A DNA stretch of 64,000 nt, from the NCBI GenBank assembly GCA_035048485.1, contig CM068585.1, positions 16,845,501 to 16,909,500 on the forward strand, in the 5' to 3' direction. Shown in pieces: positions 1 through 12,607 of this stretch. Source of the DNA: Pteria penguin (Eukaryota; Mollusca; Bivalvia; Pterioida; Pteriidae). Position numbers and translations under genes: made by a program. How positions within the stretch are numbered: the stretch's first letter is position 1; every line of letters begins with the position of its first letter. The notes beneath the pieces were generated by a model. That model worked only from the letters and a program-made list of their open reading frames with translations, was not told the DNA's origin and ran no database searches.

Positions 1-877
1 GCAATGTCGTCAACGATTTCATTTACAGGCTCGTTTAAATTATCATTCGTTGGGCAGCACCTCTCAGCATGTGCATTTGGCGCATTCAGTATTAACGTCG
101 ATCTAATTAGCGATGCTAATCAGTCATTATAGAACTTGCAGTCCCTATATATTCCCTGATGTTCAGTAGAATGGAGTTTGGTCAGACCAGCGTGGTCTAG
201 TGGCTAACTTATTCTGCTCGTTCGTAATCATAACATTGTAAATACAAATAGGACTCGGCACGAGATATTGTAATTCTGGTTTCACTGTGAAGGCCGAAGA
301 GAGTCTATCAAGGTCATTTTTGGTAGGATTTTGCATAATTAATAACCATAAAAGTTAACAATTCTATCATAATTGAAAATCAATCTATGACAAAACTTTT
401 CAGTCTTATTTGAATTCTAATTTACGCCATATTCTGCCCTGCTGAATTGTGATAAAAGGGATGTTCCTTTTAAATTGACTTTTGATCAGAATTAACAAAT
501 AACACCGCCAATATGACAAGTACAGTATATAATTACTGTAATGTTATTTTCAATTACGACTAAGTTATTCTGAATCCCTGACTAACTTTTAATGATTATG
601 GCTTCATAAATATTAGAATTTACGGAGATTTTTTCGGTGCCAGAACTTCATTGTTATATTTTATTGTGTTGACATGATGTGTATATGTTTGATTTTGATT
701 CGCGCAATGCCAAGGTCATGTCATTTACTTACTATACGACGACAGCGCCTGATTGATGCATAACAGAAAGAATTCGACATCGACCTATAAAACGTACTGA
801 AGCGAAACAATGACCACGAGTACTCTAACACGTGACTTCGGCATTTAAAGTCTCGCACGACAGACAGGAAACTGATG
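1..877. other. Intergenic, no gene seen
   Basis: A+T-rich sequence without a coding signal. Around 190-225 on the + strand there is a stretch resembling the A-box half of a tRNA (tggtctagtggctaac), but I see no matching B box, so it is at most a decayed tRNA-derived fragment. Confidence 0.5.
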
Positions 878-878
878 T

Positions 879-950
879 CGAGTCGATAGGATTCGAACAA
901 TGACCTCTCAGTCCAGAATGAAGCATGCTACCAACTGAGCTATGGCGACC
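879..950 (-). repeat. tRNA-like sequence (SINE head or tRNA pseudogene)
   Basis: Read on the minus strand it has an A-box-like tagctcagttggtagc and a B-box-like gttcgaatcc at tRNA spacing. The T-stem does not pair and no clear acceptor closes it, so it is not a working tRNA. A tRNA-derived SINE head or a tRNA pseudogene fits best. Confidence 0.5.
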
Positions 951-1018
951 CTAAGATTGTATTGTACTTTATCGCCTGTAGCCCTTTCAATAACAATTGT
1001 AAGTAAACCCGTAAAAGT

Positions 1019-1207
1019 AGTTTATCTCGTTCGTTGATTGGTTTTTTACGTCGCTTTCAACAATATTTCAGTAATATCGCGACATGGAAGCAGGAGGTTA
1101 CCAACCTCTTAAAGATAGTGGCGCAACCCGGGAATCGAACCCGGATAGTCGGCGCCGTAAGCCAAGCGCTTAACCACTACACCGCGCCTGTCCCCAGTTT
1201 ATCTCGT
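1019..1207 (-). mobile_element. tRNA-derived SINE with intact target-site duplication
   Basis: Both ends carry the same 12 bp, AGTTTATCTCGT (1019-1030 and 1196-1207), the mark of retroposition. On the minus strand the body has a tRNA-like head with A box (ggtgtagtggttaagcgc) and B box (ggttcgattcc), then a conserved 3' domain (gcgatattactgaaatattg and following) ending near the left duplication. The 3' domain resembles the one I know from molluscan MetaSINEs. Sister copies lie at about 25.98 and 56.87 kb. Short reading frames over it are not genes. Confidence 0.88.
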
Positions 1208-4200
1208 AAACAAAACTTACGATGAGAATGCGTTTCACTGAAAGTCGTAAGCGTAAACTTTATCGAAATTTCCGTGTGAAGTACGAATTTGTAGTTGATC
1301 CCGTAAATACATGATTAACGTGATCAGTTACGGGTATGTCTACGATTGTTAGTGATACCGGCTACGACTGATAGTGATACCGGCTACGACTGATAGTGAT
1401 ACAGGCTACTAGTATAGCAGTGAACTTGTGTTACATAAAAAGCTTTAAAATCTGTTACTATGAACTTATCCCTAACAGTCTGGATTGTTTTAAGTATAGG
1501 TCCGTTTAAAAAAATAAAAATTGAAAACCTTCTGTTATGCATATTTTCACAAATGATTATTTTGTTGTTGAAAATTTTCTGCAATTCTTTTTTCCTGATG
1601 TCTCGCTTAATTATAAACTTTCCTTGGTTTGTAAATGGCCTTTTCTTACAAGGCATATTGTTTCTGTATTCTGTTGTAATATAACAAGTGTGATTGTCAT
1701 ACAAATGTGGAAGTTATCACCTTTTTTATTGTAACACTTGAATCTGAATTTAGCCAAAGGTTTACAAATACGGATACTTATTTTAGTTATACTTAATGAT
1801 CATCACAGAGTTACCGGCCTTGAAAAAAGTAATCTGAATTTCAGGAAGGATCCTCATTATAATTATTGCTTAATACATGTAAGGTCAAAGCTCTGGTACG
1901 ATTGGTCAACCGTCTGTAAAATACGGAATATCTCATATTCTGACCCTGATAAAAAACAAAGGATAATCCATCAAAGGTCCTTTCTGACAGCCCACTTCCA
2001 AAGCCGGTTCAGGATAAAACTGCGACTTTTATCTGCATCATATATTTTTATATCTCTGTCATTTTATACACACAACAACTTTTACACAAACAATGCTTTG
2101 ATTTATGAAAGAGATTGAATATAATTAATGATCAAATATTATAAATCTGTTAAATGATGACAATGAAGACGCGTCGTTAGAATGTAAATTACACTTGGGA
2201 ATCGACCGTCTGCCGCAGAGGGCAATATGTGGATATTAATGCACGTATGTAGTAATAATTGTTTTCATAATTTAAAAAATTACAAAAGCCAACTTATCCG
2301 TATACGATATATGTAAAGAAAGCGGGATAACTCTTACATGGTTATTGCCTGTGTAACAGTACACGCGTACCTTGATATATTACCGGTCTGGAAAAAAATA
2401 GATAAAAACAAACAAGACAACACACAACAACAACTTTCATGGTATTTTTTTTTTTTGATGGGGGAAGGGGGGGGGGGGAGATAAGTAAACTTATATTCAC
2501 AACAGCATTGGACTACCTCACAATCACTTTATGGTAGGTGTAGGTGTATATCCAACTCCCATATCCCACCCTCATATCCTCATTGCAAATTTATGGATCC
2601 GCGCCTGATATTGTCTGTCTACAAGACTTTTAAAAATCTATTATAAAGAAATAAACAATTCTTATACGTCAAATTTTCCGAAAATTACGTTCAGATAACA
2701 ATATCATTTCCTGCTGAGATTTCTGAATTCCTTTTTTAATTTCCGGTAAGATTACCGTGAACGTTGGTCAATAAAATGCATATGTATGTCTAGTACAGTG
2801 GATATCAGAAAACAAGTAACGAAGCTGGATTTACCCATGAAATTCTGTAACTCTGACGCTGATATGTCTTGTTCAGTCGTGTGACGACCATAGGAAAATG
2901 ACAGAACTCTCTGCACTAAGTCATGAATTGAATAGAGAAATGGGAATCCGGACTCAAACTTCCCGAATGGTATGCAATATCAACCCAAACTTTTTGTATA
3001 TTTCTATGTAATATTGATCCAGAGTCCCCCTTTCTAATCACATAGTAATTTCATACACATGTAGCTTCACGGAAAATAGAAAATGATCGATATTCAGTTC
3101 ACACTATATGTATTATTCTATTAAAACATGGATCCGATCCCCTTTCCTCCAATTACCTAGTAACTAGATGCTCCCCCCCCCCTCCCTCCTTTCTTACACA
3201 TGTAGTTTAATGGAAAACAAAATAGATCGATGTAAGTAAACGGCATCTTCTTGAAGCGATGTTATTAGAAATGTCTATTGTTGTATAAAACTTGCGTCAT
3301 CAATAATTCAATATACTTCTATATGTGTCATGTTTTTATATTTTCACATCCAAAGAAGTCATTTTACGCCATCTTAGTTTACAATGTGATTGATGGACAT
3401 GTAAATGTAGAACTAGAATATGTTCTCTGGAACGCAATACAAAACACATGTTATATAAATAAGTGGAATGTAAAACAAAAACAAAAACAAAACAAAAATG
3501 GGTTGACATTAAAATTAAACTAAATACAAGATACCCTCTTAAGACTTGTGGTTTGATAGAGAAATGTATAACTGTTGCTCTCAAGTCCCATGTGGGAAAG
3601 ACAGGAATCCTTTCAAATTCCTTTCTTTCATTCACTTAAAAGGGGTGAGGGATTTTTGCTAACAAAATTGAATTTGCGATCCAATCTCGCATTTGCATAG
3701 AAGTGGCAACAGTACAACTGTACAGAAAAAATGAAAATAATAATTATAGTCATATGTATATATGCACAATCTTTATTTCCTGTGTAGTACAGAATCTGTG
3801 TCTATTGTTTGCCACTCCTTGTACAGGTAACTTTAAATTACACGTGGTCACAAACCACTTTTCCTCGTAAATTCAATATAATACAGTTGAACCTCTGTTT
3901 CATTTAACACTCGTCAACATGTTACAAAAGTTTACACGTGATGATAATTTTACCATAGCATTTCATCATGATATAAAAATAGAGAATGAGTCAGAAAGCA
4001 GGGTTTCTTCACAAATCTGTGAAATTTCTAAAACAAGCAAACAAACAAACAAATAAATAAGTATTTGACGTACCCCAGGTAAGTGTAAGCGTAGGACATT
4101 TTTGGGCTCCTCATGGTGTCAGCTGTCTCTTTTTTCTCCTCTAAGATGTGTATATAATTCCGTTGGGTGACACCACTCAAAACGCTGTGTTTACCATTTA

Positions 4201-4974
4201 TGATAAATATCGATCCGAGCCGTGCGACAACCTACGTGTTAATACGCTGATTCGGGAATCTCCGTTAGTAATGATGGTCGGATTCGGTATCGACCGTATT
4301 GGATCTGAAGCAGACTTTGTAGGCAACCTTCTACAATCCGTCCTCTCTAAAACTTTGTCACGCTTTTCTCCTTTCGAGCGAGGATGTTTTCCCTTTCTTT
4401 TTGTCTTTATTTTACATTCGATTACCTAATATGTATTCAGGTAAATAAATATTTCTATTTTCGCTCCTAGACAAATGCCCCTTGATTCATTAAGTTAAGA
4501 CTTATAAGATTTTCAGTCTTTTTACGATGAACAAAGAGCTTTGTAGTGAGTTGAAGTTACGCAATCAAGTCAATCATACTCTGTCATACAGAACTGCCGC
4601 ATGGTTTTGGGGCATGGTCGTAACTTGCTATAACAGATACTCATTAACATACTTGCGTATTTTTGTCACGGAGGTCTAGTTTAACACGGGGACTTCACGT
4701 GTTCGAAAACATCTTATTGTTTTGATTCTTGTTTTACTTTATATCGAGATTATTGAAATATATATTGTGACAGCATCTGTCTACAAAACATAAAACAAAA
4801 GAAAAACAAATAATAAATGAATAAATAAATAAATACAGAATGAAAATAATACAAAGAAAAACTAATGAAAACTAAATAAATAAAAAAAAACACACACATA
4901 CGAAACTAAAAAAACCTCAAAACAACAACAACACCAAAAGAAAGTTAAATATTAGAAAAAAAAAAAGAAAACGT
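1208..4974. other. Intergenic, no supported gene
   Basis: No conserved protein is recognisable in any frame. The stretch holds a roughly 22-bp element (tgatagtgataccggctacg) repeated about three times at 1345-1410, poly-G near 2470, poly-C near 3172 and A-rich simple sequence at 4780-4970. Open frames at 1738-2118 (126 codons) and 3278-3523 look random. Confidence 0.5.
4148..4429 (+). other. Unassigned open frame, 93 codons
   Basis: This frame has a less A+T-biased composition than its surroundings and follows a pyrimidine-rich tract ending in AG (around 4130-4145), as an exon would. I recognise no family in its translation and no donor site or neighbouring exon that would join it. It could be a decayed exon, repeat sequence or chance. 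Confidence 0.15.
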
Positions 4975-5672
4975 GATGCAACGGACCCATCCAAAGTAGT
5001 GAGGATGTGCCGCAAATACCGTGCAACGGGACCCATCCAAAGTAATGAGATGTGCCGCAAATACCGTGACACAGGACCCATCCAAAGTAGTGAGGATGTG
5101 CCACATTTACCGTGACACGGGGCCCATCCAAAGTTATATGTGCCTCATCTACCGTGACACGGTACCCATCCAATGTAGTGAGGATGTGCCGCATCTACCG
5201 TGACACGGGACCCATCCAAAGTAGTGAGGATGTGCCGCATCTACCGTGACACGGGACCCATCCAAAGTGATGAGGATGTGCCGCATCTACCGTGACACGG
5301 GACCCATCCAAAGTAGTGAGGATGTGCCGCATCTACCGTGACACGGGACCCATCCAAAGTAGTGAGGATGTGCCGCATCTACCGTGACACGGTACCCATC
5401 CAAAGTAGTGAGAATGTGCCGCAAATACCGTGACACGGGACCCATCCAAAGTAATGAGATGTGCCGCATCTACCGTGACACGGTACCCATCCAAAGTAAT
5501 GAGATGTGCCGCATCTACCGTGACACGGGACCCATCCAAAGTAGTGAGGATGTGCCGCATCTACCGTGACACGGTACCCATCCAAAGTAGTGAGAATGTG
5601 TCGCAAATACCGTGACACAGGACCCATCCAAAGTAGTGAGGATGTGCCGCATCTACCGTGACACGGGATCTA
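4975..5672. repeat. Minisatellite, about 46-bp unit, about 15 copies
   Basis: The unit carries the marks gtgacacgggacccatccaa and agtgaggatgtgccgcatct. Copies differ mainly at ggg/ggt before acccatcc, catctacc/caaatacc, and single-base length changes (45-46 bp). The first copies, near 4975, are the most diverged. Since 46 is not a multiple of three, the open frames seen across it on both strands shift every unit and are not coding. Confidence 0.95.
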
Positions 5673-7200
5673 CGTCTTCATTGTGCTTTTTGAAAGATTG
5701 ACATCAACGTGTCGCATGAAGATTCCGATCAGGGATTTTTTGGTCAGAAGCCGAGCGCTTTACAGATCGAACTACGTTGGCTTTTATTAATTCCTATCAC
5801 ACCAATGTTAATTCGGATGTATAGCAGCGTACTGCACAGAAATGCCAATCAATATACAATTGACCTTTCATGACCAGCGAGAAATCATGTAGGACATATG
5901 TTTTCCTGTTTAAAATAGTGTAACCGGGAAAGTTCGAGCTATTGACCTTTCGTCCACCAGTCAGGTACACCACCGTTTGAGTTATGTTGGCACAAAACGG
6001 CAATAACAGCGGTGATTTACTGACATGGTATTAATGTGCACGTACTACATTAGTTTTAAAGCACGCGTTATATCTGCCACTTTAGAGAAATTCATATGTT
6101 ACATAAGCAACAATATGTCTTTTTCGGCAACCTGTGCCGAAATAATAGTTGAATTTTAGGCATTTTAGAGGGATATACTTTCTGTATGTGCAATCGGAAC
6201 ACCATCGCCATTTTTTACGTACGGAAATGGACGAGTTGTTACGATTGTCTGTATGTGATGATAAGTTTTGATGGACTTCTTCTTCAGAAACTTGGTATGG
6301 ATGAAGTCCTGAATGTCCTCTACAACTGTTGTTGTTTTTCGACTCGATTTGTTAATGGGTGGATCCAGGGCTGACAACATGGGTCCCGAAGAGTACATTT
6401 GATAAATCTCTACATCGGACCAATTAAATATATGTAGATCAACAAACTGAATGCATCACAGTGATCCATAGATGCTATTTTAGAACTGTTGTTGTTGTTG
6501 TTTTTGGCTCCCTTACGAAATAGATTTTTGACACTTTTCTACGTCTTGCCGGACTTTGTTGTTTATGCACATTTTCAGGTATTTTCTTTGATTTTCTCAT
6601 GATAGATTGCTTTGCTTTATTATTGTCTTATTTACCTCATCTAATGGGATAATTTCATTTGTGAAGCATTTGAATGCAAAAGCCATTTTTAGATTTTGTT
6701 TCTTGCATTGGGGGCGGGGTGTTGAATTAAGGTTTACAAATGAACATGAAAAACGTGGTTTAGTTGATCTCAGTTTGCAATATTCTATATGTATCTCAAT
6801 TACTACGCATTCAATAAAAATGCATATGTTTCTCTACACATTTTTTCAAGAGGTATTGCCGTTGTCATTTTTATCGGTGTGGTCAGTACGCGTACTTGCC
6901 TTTATTTGTCGTTGCCTTTATTTCTCACTTTCTTTACTGCTTTATTGTTTTGCACTGCGTCATGGTATGCTGTTTTTCTTGATGTATGAGTTGATCTATG
7001 ATAAAACTATTTCAACAAATACTCTGACACTGCACGTGATACCCAAGGCTTTTCATTCCTTCTGTCTTGATGAACGAGAGAAGGAGTGACAATTCGTGGA
7101 TATCACAAGATTATACTCTGATAAACTCACAGTTTGGACAAATAAAACAAAACCAATAACAATCTATACATATGTACTGTTTATTAATCTTATAACGCAT
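5673..7200. other. Intergenic with two tRNA-like remnants
   Basis: On the minus strand, 5725-5780 has a degenerate A-box-like segment, and 5940-5997 has a fuller tRNA-like pattern (ataactcaaacggtggtg followed by a ttcgaac-like B box region). Both look like old tRNA-derived SINE heads. The 160-codon frame at 6607-7089 resembles no family and reads as random A+T-rich sequence. Confidence 0.4.
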
Positions 7201-7202
7201 TA

Positions 7203-8148
7203 ATGGTAAGTGTAGTGATAGGGAATAATGTACATAACTATTGTGCATAAGTACTACATCCACAGTGAATGTACATAACTATTGGGCATAAGTACTACAT
7301 CCACAGTGAATGTACGGTACATAACTATTGGGTATAAGTACTACATCCACAGTGAATGTACATAACTATTAGGTATAAGTACTACATCCACAGTGAATGT
7401 ACATAACTATTGGGCATAAGTACTACATCCACAGTGAATGTACATAACTATTGGGTATAAGTACTACATCCACAGTGAATGTACGGTACATAACTATTGG
7501 GTATAAGTGCTACATCCACAGTGAATGTACATAACTATTGGGTATAAGTACTACATCCACAGTGAATGTACGGTACATAACTATTGGGTATAAGTACTAC
7601 ATCCACAGTGAATGTACATAACTATTAGGTATAAGTACTACATCCACAGTGAATGTACATAACTATTGGGTATAAGTACTACATCCACAGTGAATGTACA
7701 TAACTATTAGGTATAAGTACTACATCCACATGAATGTACATAACTATTGGGTATAAGTACTACATCCACAGTGAATGTACATAACTATTAGGTATAAGTA
7801 CTACATCCACAGTGAATGTACATAACTATTGGGTATAAGTACTACATCCACAGTGAATGTACATAACTATTGGGTATAAGTACTACATCCACAGTGAATG
7901 TACATAACTATTGGGTATAAGTACTACATCCACAGTGAATGTACATAACTATTAGGTATAAGTACTACATCCACAGTGAATGTACATAACTATTGAGTAT
8001 AAGTACTACATCCACAGTGAATGTACATAACTATTAGGTATAAGTACTACATCTACAGTGAATGTACATAACTATTGGGTATAAGTACTACATCCACAGT
8101 GAATGTACATAACTATTGGCTATAAGTACTACATCCACAGTAAATGTG
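7203..8148. repeat. Minisatellite, 41-bp unit, about 22 copies
   Basis: The unit contains gtgaatgtacataactattg and ggtataagtactacatccac. A length variant carries an extra 5 bp (gtacggtacataac instead of gtacataac) and recurs in at least three separated copies. One copy lacks a base (ccacatgaatg). Variable positions are few (tattggg/tattagg/tattggc), so the array was homogenised recently. Confidence 0.96.
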
Positions 8149-8687
8149 TACTACCGTTAGATAAATTATCTTTTCAAATCCTTCATTACATATCTTAGCT
8201 CAATTATAAAGTTATCAATTGTTCTACATGATACCAGTTAGAGCAACTTAACGAGGCCATTCTGGGTAAAAATATCTAAAAAACTACAATAGGAAAATTG
8301 ATCATGTTTTCATCAGTGATGAAATGCTAAATAAAAATAGTTTTCAGAGAATTGTAGAAAAATTCACTCCTTGGTTCAATTTTTGGGGAAAATCTCAAAA
8401 AACACTATTTTTAACGTTTTGAAATGTCGTAATCAGATATTATGGGAATTAATTTCGATATATTAATTAATGTTGGGTAGATACATTTCGGTTAAACTAT
8501 GCTGGTTTTATAATTTGTTGATAATTTTTAAATATAATTATTAATGTTTTTAAGACGCCGACTGTTTTAACGATTACAATCGATCGGCATGCGCTAAAAC
8601 TTGCGCAGCGCATTAAAACTCGTGCCGAGAACGGACTCGTTAAACATTAATAGGTTAAACTAGAAACAACTCTTGACGAAAGAAGAT
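8149..8687. other. Spacer between two minisatellites, nothing recognised
   Basis: A+T-rich single-copy-looking sequence that separates the 41-bp and 48-bp arrays. No coding or repeat signal was found. Confidence 0.5.
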
Positions 8688-10574
8688 CACAAGCGGCTAT
8701 ACATAGGACAAATAAGTATAAAAAGGTATGTTGATCTCAAGCGACTATACGTAGGACAAATAAGTATGAAGAGGTATGTTGATCTCAAGCGACTATACAT
8801 AGGACAAATAAGTATAAAGAGGTATGTTGATCTCAAGCGACTATTCATAGGACAAATAAGTATAAAGAGGTATGGAGATCTCAAGCGACTATACGTACGA
8901 CAAATAAGTATAAAGAGGTATGGAGATCTCAAGCGACTATACGTAGGACAAATAAGTATAAAGAGGTATGTTGATCTCAAGCGACTATACGTGGGACAAA
9001 TAAGTATAAAGAGGTATGGAGATCTCAAGCGACTATACGTAGGACAAATAAGTATAAAGGGGTATGTTGATCTCAAGCGACTATACGAGGGACAAATAAG
9101 TATAAAGTGGTATGTTGATCTCAAGCGACTATACATAGGACAAATAAGTATAAAGTGGTATGTTGATCTCAAGCGACTATACGTGGGACAAATAAGTATA
9201 AAGAGGTATGGAGATCTCAAGCGACTATACGTAGGACAAATAAGTATAAAGTGGTATGTTGATCTCAAGCGACTATACATAGGACAAATAAGTATAAAGT
9301 GGTATGTTGATCTCAAGCGACTATACATAGGACAAATAAGTATAAAGAGGTATGGAGATCTCAAGCGACTATACGTGGGACAAATAAGTATAAAGAGGTA
9401 TGGAGATCTCAAGCGACTATACATAGGACGAATAAGTATAAAGTGGTATGTTGATCTCAAGCGACTATACATAGGGCAAATAAGTATAAAGTGGTATGTT
9501 GATCTCAAGCGACTATACGTAGGGCAAATAAGTATAAAGAGGTATGGAGATCTCAAGCGACTATACGTGGGACAAATAAGTATAAAGAGGTATGGAGATC
9601 TCAAGCGACTATACATAGGACGAATAAGTATAAAGTGGTATGTTGATCTCAAGCGACTATACATAGGGCAAATAAGTATAAAGTGGTATGTTGATCTCAA
9701 GCGACTATACGTAGGGCAAATAAGTATAAAGTGGTATGTTAATCTCAAGCGACTATACGTGGGACAAATAAGTATGAAGAGGTATGTTGATCTCAAGCGA
9801 CTATACGTGGGACAAATAAGTATATAGTGGTATGTTGATCTGAAGCGACTATACGTGGGACAAATAAGTATATAGTGGTATGTTGATCTGAAGCGACTAT
9901 ACGTGGGACAAATAAGTATATAGTGGTATGTTGATCTGAAGCGACTATACGTGGGACAAATAAGTATAAAGTGGTATGTTGATCTCAAGCGACTATACAT
10001 AGGGCAAATAAGTATATAGTGGTATGTTGATCTGAAGCGACTATACGTGGGACAAATAAGTATAAAGTGGTATGTTGATCTGAAGCGACTATACGTGGGA
10101 CAAATAAGTATATAGTGGTATGTTGATCTCAAGCGACTATACGTGGGACAAATAAGTATATAGTGGTATGTTGATCTGAAGCGACTATGCGTGGGACAAA
10201 TAAGTATATAGTGGTATGTTGATCTGAAGCGACTATACGTGGGACAAATAAGTATATAGTGGTATGTTGATCTGAAGCGACTATACGTGGGACAAATAAG
10301 TATATAGTGGTATGTTGATCTGAAGCGACTATACGTAGGGCAAATAAGTATAAAGTGGTATGTTGATCTCAAGCGACTATACGAGGGACAAATAAGTATA
10401 TAGTGGTATGTTGATCTGAAGCGACTATACGTGGGACAAATCAGTATATAGTGGTATGTTGATCTCAAGCGACTATACGTTGGACAAACCAGTTGAAAGA
10501 TGGCATGAGGATATCAAATGATTATACATAAGGGCAGATCAGTATAAAGTGGTAGGATGATCTCAAGCGACTAT
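8688..10574. repeat. Minisatellite, 48-bp unit, about 39 copies
   Basis: The unit contains gactatacgtgggacaaataa followed by gtataaagtggtatgttgat and ctcaagc. Because 48 is divisible by three, the array stays open for 384 codons on + and 593 codons on -, each with a 16-residue period. Variants sort into blocks: tatggagatctc units lie left, and tatatagtgg with gatctgaag units lie right. The tatatag variant puts a stop in every right-hand unit of the + frame. The last copies, after 10480, are degenerate. A coding role is not supported: there is no recognisable flanking domain or exon, and the + frame opens at TTG. Confidence 0.95.
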
Positions 10575-10744
10575 GTATGGCGTTCTTAAAATATTGCACT
10601 TAATGTAATGTAAAGGAAATGTTTATAATGCAATAGACTACTGGCAACTTTGAACAGTGGTGAAACCAGGAGCGACTTAAGTAAGCAAGTGCACCAAAAT
10701 TCATTGCTACCCTTAGTGTCAACAGCGTAGATAGTCTCTAAAAG

Positions 10745-10817
10745 TGTGTGTGGTGTGGTGGTGGTGGTGGTGGTAGTGGAATCTCTCTCTCTCTCTCTCT
10801 GTATATATATATATATA
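10745..10817. repeat. Compound microsatellite
   Basis: A run of GT and GGT repeats, then (CT)n, then (TA)n. It explains the histidine-rich and Arg-Glu-rich short frames on the minus strand. Confidence 0.9.
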
Positions 10818-12607
10818 CTCTTGTGTCCCTTCCTTTTGAAATGATAGGACGTGTGGCCCTTCTGCTCTCCCCTTTTGGTTTTTCATGATTACGACGTTCT
10901 CTAGGTAACGTAAGTACGCATCCAAATCTAATATAATTTACGCAGTTTAGATTTTTGCACCTGACTACCGTCATTTGTTAGGCATACAGATTTATGGTGT
11001 ATGCGACCGGTCACACATGATTTTTATTTTGGATTTTCATAAGCGACCGGCCAAACATGGTTTTGTTTTGGATTTTCATGAGTCCATGAATGTCCGACGT
11101 GACACGGTGTAATGAGCGCCATGGTGGCATTGTATTAGATACTTTCGTTATTTATAATGTTTATTGTTGTGACAGCGAAAATTGAGAATATACAACACAG
11201 GGTTTATCACCATATATTCTCATATAGGGACATAAAATGATTAAACAAAGAGTCAGGTCATTGTCCCAACAATAATCGTCGTACGTATGATAATCACTGA
11301 ACTGTAACGTTGTAACTAGAACGTAACCTCATGCACGGATCCAGAATGGTGGTTCGGGGGTCTGGATCAGCCCTGAGATCAGGAGAAAATGACTTTTCTT
11401 GGTATTTTTCAATCTAAAATAAGTCCTTTTACACACAAACACATGGGTGGACCCCCTCTCGCAGAATTCATTGGAGGTGCACCCCCTCTCGTAGAATTCA
11501 TTGGAGGTGGACCCTCCATTTTTGGATCCGCTTCTGTAACCGTATGCAGAGATTTACAAGTTTAAAACTAAGAGATAAAAAAAAAAGATTAAGAGCACAA
11601 ATGCTTATTAACACATAGAAAGCTACTCCACAATGGGGCATAATTTGATTGATTGATTAAAGACAGAAGACGGAAAAGAGGAGAAACATTGACATAGCAT
11701 TCACAACTGAAATTTAAAATAGGAATTATTTTGCTCTAACCGTGTTTTTCCTACTCCGAAGTGCATCCGACAATCGTTTTCAAAGTTGGCCACCATTAGG
11801 TTGCAATATCTTTTATGAAATAAAAGAATAAAAACATGTACTATTTAAGAATTTGTGATAAAATAATCATTTATGAGACGCATTTTGAAATCCTCCTGAC
11901 CCCACCCCCTGGCCAGTACTAAGTATTTATAGCCTTTATTATATAGTTATACTAAAGAAATAAATACTCCGCATTCTTTTTTAAGAGGAATGTATCGATA
12001 CATTATATATGGCAATATATAATGTATTTTACTGAGATGAATTACCTGTTGCAATAGATGAAGCAATTAAAAACAAGTATGTTTGAAACGAATTATATAC
12101 AAAGAACGATAATTTTGCAAGCATTCTGATCGATTTTCTAGCTTCAGGTTTTTAATCGTCGCGTGCATTCCTCTGCATACTTCAAAGTAATTAAATATTA
12201 GCTTCTCCACAAGCTATTGAAGTAGGTTACCATCAAAATCCCCGACAGCTTCCAACACTGCTTCTTTTTCATAGAATTAGAAAATATATACTTTTTCGAC
12301 AACTCTCCACAAACGTGCACGGCCGATTATATTAATATCTTTTTATAACAGTTTTTAATCATTGTCATGTTAAATTGACATTCATACATACAACTATCAT
12401 CATCATTGATTCTTGCAGATGCCACCTTACATCCCAGTATTTTTTTCATTTGTGCTGATATTTTTATGTGAACATAATTGAACTGTCAATTTGACATGGA
12501 GCCCGTTACTTGTTTTTCAAGGTTTCATGGACGATATACATGCATGTTATATGTCAAATTGTGCATGAACTACATTCATATCTAATACTGAAATCAGAAA
12601 CATTTTA

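Noticed and set aside
879..950. Functional tRNA gene on the minus strand
   Set aside because: Boxes are present but the T-stem does not pair and the acceptor stem is poor.
4975..5672. CRISPR array
   Set aside because: Units are contiguous 46-bp repeats without unique spacers, in a eukaryotic genome.
6607..7089. 160-codon frame
   Set aside because: Random-looking hydrophobic translation of A+T-rich DNA, no family resemblance and no splice context.
8673..9827. 384-codon frame on + (and 593 codons on - at 8687-10468) as repeat-protein genes
   Set aside because: Both arise from a 48-bp tandem repeat whose period is a multiple of three. There is no initiator context, flanking domain or exon, and stops are fixed in the right-hand units on +.
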